A DNA stretch of 64,000 nt from Shinella curvata (GTDB lineage: Bacteria; Pseudomonadota; Alphaproteobacteria; Rhizobiales; Rhizobiaceae). The translations under genes were made by a program, and so were the position numbers. The stretch spans positions 372,001 through 436,000 of the forward strand of contig NZ_JALJCJ010000004.1 of NCBI RefSeq assembly GCF_022899935.1, given 5' to 3'. The notes beneath the pieces are model-generated. The model ran no database searches, was not told the DNA's origin, and saw only the letters and a list, made by a program, of their open reading frames with translations. How positions within the stretch are numbered: the stretch's first letter is position 1; the number at the start of each line of letters is the position of its first letter. Below are positions 8,601 to 17,159 of the stretch, piece after piece.

Positions 8601-10399
8601 ATGCTCGACAAGACACCTACAACCCGTGTCCAGGCGCTTCTCGATACGCTTGGCGCTGCGCTGGAAACCGGCCGCATCGAGGATGCGGTCCATCTCTTTG
8701 CAGAGGAGTGCTACTGGCGCGACCTTGTCGCCTTCACCTGGAACATCAAGACCGTCGAGGGGCGGGATCAGGTGCGGGATATGCTGCAAGCGCAGCTTGC
8801 CGGTGCGAAGCCATCCAACTGGCGCGTCGCCGCCGGCGAGGAGGCGACGGAGGCCGATGGCGTGCTCGAAAGCTGGATTTCCTTCGAGACGGCGACCGGG
8901 CGTGGCTACGGTCTCGTGCGCTTCAAGAACGGCCTCGTGTGGACCTTGCTCACGGCGCTTGCCGAACTCAAGGGCCATGAGGAGAAATCCGGCTTCACCC
9001 GTCCGCTCGGTGCCAAGCACGGCCAGAATCTCGGTGCGAGGACCTGGAAGGAGGAGCGAGAGCACGAGGAGCGCACGCTTGGTTATGAGAAGCAGCCGTA
9101 TGTCGTGATCATCGGCGGCGGGCAGGGCGGCATCGCGCTCGGTGCGCGGCTGCGCCAGCTCGGCGTGCCCACCATCATCCTCGAGAAGAACGATCGGCCG
9201 GGCGACAGCTGGCGCAAGCGCTACAAGTCGCTCTGCCTGCACGATCCCGTCTGGTACGACCATCTGCCCTATATCGATTTCCCGAAGAACTGGCCGGTCT
9301 TCGCGCCGAAGGACAAAATCGGCGACTGGCTGGAATTCTACACCAAGGTCATGGAGCTGAACTACTGGACCCGCTCCACCGCCAAATCGGCCAAATGGGA
9401 CGAGGCGGCGAAGGAATGGACCATCATCGTCGATCGCGACGGCGAGGAGGTGGTGCTGAAGCCCAGCAGCTCGTCTTTGCGACGGGCATGTCCGGCAAGG
9501 CCAATATTCCCGATTTCAAGGGGCGCGAGCGCTTCCGAGGCGAACAGCACCATTCCTCGCAGCATCCGGGACCGGACGGATACAAGGGCAAGAAGGTTGC
9601 CGTCATCGGTTCGAACAACTCAGCCCATGACATCTGCGCCGCCCTCTATGAGGCGGGTGTCGATGTCACGATGATCCAGCGTTCGACGACCCATATCGTG
9701 AAATCCGATACGCTGATGGATATTGGCCTCGGCTCGCTCTATTCGGAGCAGGCGCTGGCGAACGGCGTGACGACCGGCAAGGCGGACCTGATCTTCGCCT
9801 CGCTGCCCTACCGGATCATGCACGAGTTCCAGATCCCGCTTTACGACAAGATGCGCGAGCGCGACGCCGATTTCTATGCTGCGCTGGAGAAAGCCGGTTT
9901 TCAGCTCGACTGGGGTGCGGACGGCTCGGGTCTCTTCATGAAGTATCTCCGCCGTGGTTCAGGCTACTATATCGATATTGGTGCGTCGCAGCTCATCATC
10001 GACGGCAAGGTGAAACTGGCGGCGGGGCAGGTCGAAGAGATCACGGAGAACGCTATCAAGCTTGCCGATGGCAAGGAGATCGCGGCCGATGTCATCGTCT
10101 ATGCCACCGGCTACGGCTCGATGAACGGCTGGGTCGCCGATCTCATCGACCAGGCGACGGCCGATAAGGTCGGCAAGGTCTGGGGGCTCGGCTCTGAGAC
10201 GCCGAAGGATCCCGGCCCCTGGGAAGGCGAGCAGCGCAACATGTGGAAGCCGACGCAGCAGGAGGCGCTGTGGTTCCATGGCGGCAACCTGCACCAGTCG
10301 CGTCACTATTCACAGTATCTCGCCTTGCAGCTGAAGGCCCGGTTCGAGGACATCCCCACGCCGGTCTATAGCCTCCAACCGGTTCACCACCGGAAATAG
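8601..10399 (+). pseudogene. Flavin-containing monooxygenase with an NTF2-like N-terminal domain, disrupted by a one-base frameshift
   Basis: Two overlapping frames together make one protein. The first runs from 8601 with an NTF2/SnoaL-like domain (about residues 1-130) and an FAD motif GGGQGG near residue 171. The family sequence then stops making sense after position 9464 and resumes in another frame with QLVFATGMSGKANIPDFKG. That frame carries the NADPH motif GSNNSAHD and runs to 10399. One extra A near 9465, giving Lys-Pro-Lys-Gln-Leu, would restore a continuous 599-residue protein. Either the gene is recently inactivated or the base call is wrong. The intact enzyme would oxidise an organic substrate with NADPH and O2; its place behind the diol dehydrogenase suggests ketone or Baeyer-Villiger chemistry, which is inference. 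Confidence 0.85.
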
Positions 10400-10450
10400 A
10401 CCGGCACCCGGGTGGGCAGCTTTCCTCCCGCTGCCCGCTCTTTCCTCTGG

Positions 10451-11449
10451 CTAGATGGCGCGATGCCGCGCCATCAGCTTGGCCTGCAGCACGACGACGA
10501 CAAGCAGGAAGGCGCCGCGGATGACGGATTGCCAGTAGGCCGAGAGCGAAATCCAGCCGAGGCCGTTTTCAAAGTTCAGGATGTTGAAGACCATGGCGAG
10601 CAGGAGTGCGCCGGCAAGAGTCGCGCCGACGGAGCCCGAACCGCCGGTCAGCAGCGTGCCACCCACCACTACCGAGGCAATGGCGAAGAGTTCCCAGCCC
10701 ACGCCCTCCGTCGGCTGGCCCGCGCCGAACTGCGAGGCCAGGATGACGCCGGCGAGGCCGGCGAGCGTGCCCGAGGCCAGATAGACGGCGGCGAGCGTGC
10801 GTTCGACTTTCAGACCCATCAGCCCGGCGGTCGCCTCGCCGTCGCCTATTGCGAGGATATGTCGGCCGACGGGCAGCTTTTCGAGCACCAGCCAGCCCAG
10901 AACATAGGCGGCAAGTCCGATCCAGGCAGGAATGGGGAAACCCAGGAAATCGTCCTGACCGATGACGGTGAAACCGGTGTCGTAGGAGACGGAGACGGAC
11001 TGGTTGTTGGCGAGCAGGAGACCCGTTCCATAGGCGGCAAGCATGGTCGCGAGCGTACCGATGAAGGGCTGGATGCGCATTTTGGTGATGATGAAGCCGT
11101 TCAGGGCGCCCACCGCGAAACCTGCCGCCATGCCGCCGAGAAGCCCGGCCGCCCAATGGTAGGGCGAAAGCAGAGCCGCCACCACGCTCGCCATCGCCGC
11201 CGTACCACCGACCGAAAGGTCGATGCCGCCGGTGATGATGACGAAGGCCATGCCGAGTGCGATGAGCGCGAACATGGAATTGTAGCGCAGGAAGCTCAGG
11301 ATATTGAAGGGCGACAGGAAGTTGTCATAGCGCAGGGCGCCGAACAGAATGAGGCCGGCGAGCGCGAGGATGACGCCGATGCGGGCGAGATCGCCTGAAG
11401 ACTTGATGGCGAAGGGGCGGAGGAGTGTTTGCATGGATGGTCCCCTCAA
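10451..11449 (-). CDS. yjfF: Sugar ABC transporter permease (YjfF-like)
   Basis: This 332-residue protein is a hydrophobic ribose/galactofuranose-type (CUT2) permease with about eight to ten membrane segments and the family signature GGIDLSVGGTAAMASVV near residues 80-95. It overlaps the preceding permease gene by four bases (ATGA), so the two are translationally coupled and probably form a heterodimeric channel as YtfT/YjfF do. It is the last gene of the operon. YjfF is chosen over RbsC because two distinct permeases follow a YtfQ-like binding protein, but the transported sugar is not proven. Confidence 0.8.
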   Translation of the reverse strand: MRGPSMQTLLRPFAIKSSGDLARIGVILALAGLILFGALRYDNFLSPFNILSFLRYNSMFALIALGMAFVIITGGIDLSVGGTAAMASVVAALLSPYHWAAGLLGGMAAGFAVGALNGFIITKMRIQPFIGTLATMLAAYGTGLLLANNQSVSVSYDTGFTVIGQDDFLGFPIPAWIGLAAYVLGWLVLEKLPVGRHILAIGDGEATAGLMGLKVERTLAAVYLASGTLAGLAGVILASQFGAGQPTEGVGWELFAIASVVVGGTLLTGGSGSVGATLAGALLLAMVFNILNFENGLGWISLSAYWQSVIRGAFLLVVVVLQAKLMARHRAI

Positions 11450-12456
11450 TGCCTGTCGGCGCGCTGCTGGATGAAGACGGCGAGGACGATCAATCCCGCC
11501 TTGACGATGAGGGCTGCGGCATCCGGCACACCATTGGCGAGAAGCGTGTAACGCACGAGCTGGATGACGAAGGCGCCGAGCACGGTGCCGATGATATTGG
11601 CCCGCCCGCCGGTCAGAAGCGTGCCGCCGACGGCGACGGCCGCGATGGCATCGAGCTCCATGCCGAGACCGACGAGATTGGCGTCGCTCGCCGAATTGCG
11701 TGCGACCACGACGAGGCCTGCAAGACCGGCGAGCGCTCCGCTGATCATATAGACGAACAGTTTGACGCGCTTGACCGGGATGCCGGTCAGTCTTGCTGCC
11801 TTCTCGTTCCCGCCGACGGCGATGATCTGGCGACCGATGACGGTGTAGCGGATCATCGCCGAGGCGAGGATGACGATGATGATCATCAGCACAACCTGCG
11901 CCGGAATGCCGGCGATGCGGCCCATGGCGATGAACTGGAAACCCTCGTTCTTGAAGACCTGTAGGTTGCCGTTGGTCATGACCTGGGCGATGCCGCGGCC
12001 GGCGATGAACAGCACCAGCGTCGCGATGATCGGCTGGATGGCGAAGCGGGTGACGAGCAGCCCGTTGAACAGGCCGAGCAGGCTGGCGACCACGACGGGG
12101 ATCAGGAAGGCGAGCGCCACGGCGAAAGCCATGTTGTCGACTTGCCAGAATTGCCCCATGAAGATCATCGGTGCGAGCGCGCCCGATATCGCCATCAGCG
12201 AGCCGACCGACAGGTCGATGCCGCCGGTGGCGATGACCAGCGTCATGCCGGTTGCGACGATGACGATGGTGGCGACCTGGGTGAGGTTCACGTTGAGCGT
12301 CTGCCAGGACAGGAAGTTCGGCGTGACCGCGATATTGAAGACGATAAGCACCAGGAAGGCGACGAAGGTGCCGTAGCGGCTTGCCAGCGAAAACAGCCGG
12401 CTGCCGGAGGAGAGCGTGCCAGAGGGCTGCGGGGCAGGGGTCTCGATCGTCGTCAT
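11446..12456 (-). CDS. ytfT: Sugar ABC transporter permease (YtfT-like)
   Basis: The 336-residue protein has a short polar N-terminus (TTIETPAPQPSG), then multiple membrane helices and the CUT2 permease signature ATGGIDLSVGSLMAISGALA. The start is the ATG at 12456, which follows the ATPase stop codon after one base; the upstream extension of the frame lies inside the ATPase gene. It would form the membrane channel with the downstream permease and be driven by the ATPase encoded upstream. Confidence 0.8.
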   Translation of the reverse strand: MTTIETPAPQPSGTLSSGSRLFSLASRYGTFVAFLVLIVFNIAVTPNFLSWQTLNVNLTQVATIVIVATGMTLVIATGGIDLSVGSLMAISGALAPMIFMGQFWQVDNMAFAVALAFLIPVVVASLLGLFNGLLVTRFAIQPIIATLVLFIAGRGIAQVMTNGNLQVFKNEGFQFIAMGRIAGIPAQVVLMIIIVILASAMIRYTVIGRQIIAVGGNEKAARLTGIPVKRVKLFVYMISGALAGLAGLVVVARNSASDANLVGLGMELDAIAAVAVGGTLLTGGRANIIGTVLGAFVIQLVRYTLLANGVPDAAALIVKAGLIVLAVFIQQRADRH

Positions 12457-12457
12457 G

Positions 12458-13951
12458 TCATTCCACCTGATGGGCCATGGCGGACAGCAGCGCCGCCTCG
12501 CTGAGTTCCTTGCGCGGCAGAGTCGCGACCGACGTACCATCACTGAGCACGGTGACGCGGTCGGCGGCGGCCAGCAGTTCTTCCAGTTCGGAAGAAATCA
12601 TCAGCACGCTCAGCCCTTCATCGGCTAGGCTACGCAGCAGCTTGAGGATTTCGGATTTCGCGCCGATATCGATGCCGCGGGTCGGCTCGTCGATGATGAG
12701 GACGCGCGGATCGGTGGCGAGCCAGCGGGCCAGCAGCACCTTCTGCTGGTTGCCGCCCGACAGTTCCTTGATCGGCTGGTCGGGCGAGGCGCATTTGACG
12801 CCGAGCGCGCGGATGTACTTCGTAACGATCGCGTCCTGCTTGGTGCGATCGACGATGCCGGCCTTCTTCAATTTCGGCAGCAGGGCGAGCGTCATGTTTT
12901 CGCGAATGCTCATGTCGGGCACGATACCGTCGATCTTCCGGTCCTCGGAAACGAGGCCGATGCCATCGGCAATCGCATCCGCCGGCTCGCGATAGGTGCG
13001 TTCGCGGCCATCCATGCGAAGGGTGCCACGCTGCATCCGGTCGGCGCCGAAGATGAGGCGCGCCGTCTCCGTTCGGCCGGAGCCGAGCAGGCCGGCAAGA
13101 CCCGAAATCTCGCCTTCGCGTACGTCGAGGCTGACATCGCGGACCCGCACGCCCGCACCGGCATTTTGGACGGCAAGGCGTACGGGGCGCTCGGGCACGT
13201 CCTGATCGGGCGCCATGGCCTGGAAGGCGGCAAGCTCCTTGCCGAGCATATGGCGCACCAGCGCCATCTTCGGCATGTCGGCCATCGGGCTTTTCGCGAC
13301 CGTCTGGCCGTCCCGCATGATCGTGACGCGATCGCAGATGGCATAGAGTTCGTCGAGCCGGTGGCCGATGAAGATGACGGCGACGCCGGAGCGTTTCAGC
13401 GTGCGGATCGTTTCGAAGAGGACGGCGACTTCGCGTTCGTCGAGCGAGGAGGTCGGCTCGTCCATGATGACGAGACGGGCGTTCTGTGTGACGGCGCGGG
13501 CAATCGCCACCATCTGCCGTGTCGCGGCATCGAAATGCGCGACGGGCCGGTCGACGTCGATGGCAAGGTTGAAGGTTTTCAATACGGCCGCCGCGCCGCG
13601 CCGCATGGCGGCATGGTCGATCATGCCGAAGCGCTTCGGTTCGCGGGAGAGGTAGATGTTCTCCGCCACCGAGCGCTGCGGGGCGAGGTTGATTTCCTGG
13701 TAGATCGTGGCAATGCCGGCGCTCTGCGCTTCTGCCGGCATGGTGAAATCGACGGGTTTGCCATCAAAGGTGATGTCGCCCGCGTCCCGGCGATAGACGC
13801 CGGTCAGGATCTTGATGAGCGTCGACTTGCCGGCGCCGTTCTGGCCGACAAGCGCCATGATTTCGGCCGGCTCGACGTCGAGCGCGGCGGATTTCAGCGC
13901 GGCGACGCCGGCAAACGCCTTGGAAATGCCCTGCATGGACAGCAGCATCGA
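12458..13951 (-). CDS. ytfR: Sugar ABC transporter ATP-binding protein with two ATPase domains (YtfR/RbsA-like)
   Basis: This 497-residue protein holds two tandem ABC domains. The first has Walker A at 35-43 (GQNGAGKST) and Walker B VIMDEPTSSLDE. The second has the degenerate nucleotide loop typical of this family (GLLGSGRTE) but an intact LSGGNQQKVLLARWL signature. This is the RbsA/MglA/YtfR layout for pentose- and hexose-type importers. The ATG at 13951 has AGGAGG six bases before it, so the upstream extension of the frame is not used. It lies between the binding-protein gene, from which a strong hairpin separates it, and two permeases. Confidence 0.85.
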   Translation of the reverse strand, partial: SMLLSMQGISKAFAGVAALKSAALDVEPAEIMALVGQNGAGKSTLIKILTGVYRRDAGDITFDGKPVDFTMPAEAQSAGIATIYQEINLAPQRSVAENIYLSREPKRFGMIDHAAMRRGAAAVLKTFNLAIDVDRPVAHFDAATRQMVAIARAVTQNARLVIMDEPTSSLDEREVAVLFETIRTLKRSGVAVIFIGHRLDELYAICDRVTIMRDGQTVAKSPMADMPKMALVRHMLGKELAAFQAMAPDQDVPERPVRLAVQNAGAGVRVRDVSLDVREGEISGLAGLLGSGRTETARLIFGADRMQRGTLRMDGRERTYREPADAIADGIGLVSEDRKIDGIVPDMSIRENMTLALLPKLKKAGIVDRTKQDAIVTKYIRALGVKCASPDQPIKELSGGNQQKVLLARWLATDPRVLIIDEPTRGIDIGAKSEILKLLRSLADEGLSVLMISSELEELLAAADRVTVLSDGTSVATLPRKELSEAALLSAMAHQVE

Positions 13952-14012
13952 GTTCCTCCTCACATCCCCGCCCACGTGACGAGCCTACACCCGAAGCGGC
14001 CGAAGGTCGTTC

Positions 14013-14047
14013 AAAAAACGGCCGAGACGGTTTTGCCGCCCCGGCCG
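14013..14047 (-). terminator. Intrinsic terminator inside the sugar transporter operon
   Basis: On the minus strand a 12-bp stem (CGGCCGGGGCGG with CCGTCTCGGCCG, two G-U pairs) encloses a CAAAA loop and is followed by six T. It sits 22 bases after the binding-protein stop codon and before the ATPase gene. Partial termination here would keep the binding protein in excess over the membrane components. Confidence 0.75.
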
Positions 14048-14069
14048 CGAAAGGCTTGGGAGTCTTCGA

Positions 14070-15050
14070 TCAGTAAGCGTTGGCGAGTTCGGCAGCCGCG
14101 TTGGACGCGTCGTAGAACTTGTCTTCGTTGACCAAGGTCGGCTCGATGGTTTCGCCCTTGGCGTAGCGCTGCATCGTTTCGAAGGCCTTGGGTCCGAAGC
14201 GCGGGTTGCACTCGACGACCGCCGCGATCTTGCCATCGACAACGAGCTGAACGGCTTCCTTGCCGCCGTCGATCGAGAGCACGAGCACATCCTTGCCCGG
14301 CACCTTGCCGGCCGCTTCCAGCGCCGCGATGGCGCCGATCGCCATTTCGTCGTTGTGGGCGTAGATGATGTCGGCATCCGGATGTGCCTGAAGCAGTGCT
14401 TCGGCGACCTGGCGGCCCTTGTCGCGGGCGAAGTCGCCGGTCTGCGAGGCGACGATCTCGAAGCCGCCGGCGGCCTGGATCGCCTCGTCGAAGCCCTTCT
14501 TGCGGTCGTTGGCCGGCGACGAACCAGTCGTGCCTTCCAGCTCGATGATCTTCGACTTGCCGTTGGCGTTCTTGGCGAGCCATTCGGCGACGCGCTTGCC
14601 TTCCTCGACGAAGTTCGACCCGATGAAGGTCAGGTAGTCCTCGCCGGCCTTGGCGAGTGACGGATCGACCGAGCGGTCGAGCAGGATGACCGGAATGCCG
14701 GCCTTCTTGGCGGCCATGACGGCGGGGATCAGCGGCTTTTCTTCGCGCGGCGCGAGGAAGATGACGTCGACGCCCTGGGCGATCATCGAATTGACGTCGG
14801 CGACCTGCTTGGCGGCCGAGCCGGCAGCATCCGTATAGACCAGCTGGTAGCCGAGCTTTTCAGCCTCGGCCTTCATGCTGTTGGTCTGGGCGATGCGCCA
14901 GGGATTGTTGGATTCGGTCTGCGCGAAGCCGACCTTGTAGGTGTCCTTCTGTGCCAGCTTCGGCACTTCGGCAATGGCTACGCCGGCGACGGCAAGCGCG
15001 CCGATGGCCGTTGCCGCAAGCATGAAGGTGCGACGGGTAATGGTGGTCAT
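14070..15050 (-). CDS. ytfQ: Periplasmic sugar-binding protein (YtfQ-like)
   Basis: The 326-residue protein begins with a twin-arginine-like or Sec signal (TRRTFMLAATAIGALAVAGVAIA, mature end near residue 28). A Peripla_BP_4 fold follows with VGFAQTESNNPWR, AQGVDVIFLAPREEKPL and VILLDRSVD. These segments resemble E. coli YtfQ, the galactofuranose-binding protein, more than RbsB. It would capture a sugar for the ATPase and permeases downstream. The chosen ATG at 15050 follows GAGGAGAAA. The gene is divergent from a LacI-type regulator, the usual arrangement for a sugar-induced operon. Confidence 0.82.
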   Translation of the reverse strand: MTTITRRTFMLAATAIGALAVAGVAIAEVPKLAQKDTYKVGFAQTESNNPWRIAQTNSMKAEAEKLGYQLVYTDAAGSAAKQVADVNSMIAQGVDVIFLAPREEKPLIPAVMAAKKAGIPVILLDRSVDPSLAKAGEDYLTFIGSNFVEEGKRVAEWLAKNANGKSKIIELEGTTGSSPANDRKKGFDEAIQAAGGFEIVASQTGDFARDKGRQVAEALLQAHPDADIIYAHNDEMAIGAIAALEAAGKVPGKDVLVLSIDGGKEAVQLVVDGKIAAVVECNPRFGPKAFETMQRYAKGETIEPTLVNEDKFYDASNAAAELANAY

Positions 15051-15119
15051 GAGCGGTTTCTCCTCCCAGGGTCTGGCCGGTGCTCCTCTACCGGACGTGA
15101 GCAAATTCGTGCTTCACAT

Positions 15120-15134
15120 GCGCAAATCTTGCGC
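15120..15134. promoter_or_regulatory. Candidate LacI-family operator between ytfQ-like and lacI-like genes
   Basis: GCGCAA-ATC-TTGCGC is a perfect 15-bp inverted repeat midway between the two divergent start codons. Two direct copies of TATGAGCA follow (15141-15148 and 15164-15171, 23 bases apart). Either could be bound by the adjacent regulator; only the position supports this. Confidence 0.5.
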
Positions 15135-15225
15135 TAATAATATGAGCAGTCAAGAGCCAAAATTATGAGCACTTGCAAAAAATCCGCGTGCAGTGCAAAG
15201 CACGCCGAGGGGCGAGGAACGACGC

Positions 15226-16305
15226 ATGGCCAAGGGAAATGGGCGCAACACGGACAAAGAGGGTAGTGGGCGCCCGACAATGACGGATATTGCGCGCATT
15301 GCCGGTGTTTCCCAGTCCAGCGTGTCGCTCGTGCTCAATGAAATGTCCGGCTCGCGCATCTCGCCGGAAACGCAGCAGAAGGTGCGCGAGGCTGCTCATA
15401 AAATCGGTTATAAATTACCATCGACCCGCAGCCCGGTCGCAGCCGCCCCGACGGTCGAGAAGGATACGATCGCCTTCATCGTGGATGAAATCTCCACCAG
15501 CCCGCATCCGGTCGTCAGTCTTGATGGTATTCGCGACTACGCCTTCGAGCAGGGGCTTCTCGTTTCCGCCCACGCAACGCGTTCCAATCCCGATCTCGAA
15601 GAGGCCGTCCTGCGTTCCGTGCTGCGCGACCCGTCGATCGCCGGCGTCATCTATGCAACGATTTTCACGCGAAAGGTCTCGGTTCCCAAAGCGTTGAAAT
15701 CCATCCCGACCGTGCTTCTCAACTGCTATGGCGATCCCCGCCAGCATGTGGCGATCGTGCCGGGCGAGGTGGCGGGCGGTTTTACCGCGACGGCGCATCT
15801 GACGGCGCTCGGGCACAAGCGCATCGGTTTCATCAATGGCGAGCCCTGGATGGATGCGGCGATGGATCGTCTCAAGGGCTACAAGCAGGCGCTGGCCACT
15901 GCCGATATTGCCTTCGACGAGAGCCTCGTGCGTGACGGCGACTGGCTGCCGCTGCGCGGTTACGAGGCCGGCCTTGACCTACTCTCGATGGACAATCCGC
16001 CCACGGCGATCTTCTGCGGCAACGATCTCATGGCGATCGGTGTCATGGAAGCGGCGCAGGAGAAGGGGCTTCGTGTGCCGCAGGACGTCTCCGTCATGGG
16101 TTACGACGACCAGGAGCTTGCCCGCTACACGCACCCCCCGCTCTCGACCCTGGTGCTGCCCAACTACGAAATGGGCCAGAAGGCCGCTGAAATCCTTATC
16201 GACATGGCCATCCATGGCAAGCAGACCCGCGCCATGACCATCAAGGTCGACGGCCCGCTTGTCGTGCGCGAGACGACGGCGGTACAGCGTTCTGCGCACC
16301 TCTAA
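15226..16305 (+). CDS. LacI-family transcriptional regulator of the sugar operon
   Basis: The 359-residue protein has an N-terminal LacI helix-turn-helix (about residues 17-40, [20 protein letters not shown]), a hinge helix, and a periplasmic-binding-protein-like effector domain ending around residue 355. It would bind DNA as a dimer and respond to a sugar ligand. It is divergent from the YtfQ-type operon, with a perfect palindrome between them, so repression of that operon and of itself is likely. The ATG at 15226 is preferred over the upstream frame because the family N-terminus begins just after it and a GAGG lies about ten bases before. Confidence 0.86.
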   Translation: MAKGNGRNTDKEGSGRPTMTDIARIAGVSQSSVSLVLNEMSGSRISPETQQKVREAAHKIGYKLPSTRSPVAAAPTVEKDTIAFIVDEISTSPHPVVSLDGIRDYAFEQGLLVSAHATRSNPDLEEAVLRSVLRDPSIAGVIYATIFTRKVSVPKALKSIPTVLLNCYGDPRQHVAIVPGEVAGGFTATAHLTALGHKRIGFINGEPWMDAAMDRLKGYKQALATADIAFDESLVRDGDWLPLRGYEAGLDLLSMDNPPTAIFCGNDLMAIGVMEAAQEKGLRVPQDVSVMGYDDQELARYTHPPLSTLVLPNYEMGQKAAEILIDMAIHGKQTRAMTIKVDGPLVVRETTAVQRSAHL

Positions 16306-16420
16306 GGTGTCCGCATCCACATTTTTGCGGGATTTCCTTTGACATGCCGGCTGCGCTGCTTGATTTCAGCTGATATTGCCGGACCATGGTGTGCGAGCCG
16401 GTGCCGCGAGACGGGAAATC

Positions 16421-16930
16421 TTGAAAAACACGAAGAAAGCCAAGGTGCCGCGGCCCCGCAAGCAGAAAACCCTGCTGCAACAGCTGGCGGCCAAGCCCGA
16501 GAAGCTGTTCTCCGGGGCGTTTCGTCAGCAATATGGCGCCCTGTGCTTTCGCTATCTCCCACAAGACGCCGGCATCGAAATCCTTGTCGTGACTTCGCGC
16601 GACAGCGGACGCTGGATCATCCCCAAGGGTTGGCCGATGAAGGGGAAGAAACCTCACGAGGCGGCCGCCGTCGAAGCCCTGCAGGAGGCCGGCGTTTCCG
16701 GGAAAATCCGCAAGAAACCGGTCGGCAGCTATACCTACCTCAAGCTTCTCGACGATGGCGATGTCGCACCGTGCATCGTCGATGTCTTCCAGATCGAAGT
16801 CACTGCGACCATGGAAAAATTCAAGGAGAAGGGCGAGCGTATCCTTGCCTGGGTCAATCCCGACGAGGCGGCGCGGCGTGTGCGCGAAATCGAACTGAAA
16901 TCGCTGCTGGTGGAGTTCGAGCCGCGCTGA
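16421..16930 (+). CDS. NUDIX hydrolase family protein
   Basis: The C-terminal 130 residues match the NUDIX fold: SGRWIIPKGWPMKGKKPHEAAAVEALQEAGV covers the helix that binds Mg and the diphosphate. The box is imperfect compared with GX5EX7REUXEEXGU: the first Glu is Lys and the REU Arg is Val, while the final E-x-G is kept. This resembles the diphosphoinositol/diadenosine-polyphosphate (DIPP) branch. The start is uncertain. No ATG fits, and TTG at 16421, GTG at 16391 or TTG at 16376 would give 169 to 184 residues. The basic Lys/Arg-rich N-terminus is unusual. It stands alone after the LacI gene. Confidence 0.75.
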   Translation: MKNTKKAKVPRPRKQKTLLQQLAAKPEKLFSGAFRQQYGALCFRYLPQDAGIEILVVTSRDSGRWIIPKGWPMKGKKPHEAAAVEALQEAGVSGKIRKKPVGSYTYLKLLDDGDVAPCIVDVFQIEVTATMEKFKEKGERILAWVNPDEAARRVREIELKSLLVEFEPR

Positions 16931-17159
16931 CGCTCGATCGCCGTGATGGCCGGCGCGCTGAACCGTTGATATGATGACTGTCGATCGATAAGTGGCTGGG
17001 GGTTTTCCCGTCCGCAGCAACGGCGCTATACGAAGGGGCGGCGCGATGACGTGTGTGGCCTCCCCGATGTTTTTGGTACGGCGGGACTTCATCGAGGGCA
17101 TTTGAAACGTTCCCATGTCGTGGGGCGGGAAGCCCACCTCGACCGAATTGCGACCGGAG

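Noticed and set aside
9395-10399. A separate gene starting at 9395 for the second half of the flavin monooxygenase
   Set aside because: Its first 24 residues are out-of-frame noise; the recognisable family sequence continues the upstream frame after a one-base shift, so this is one gene.
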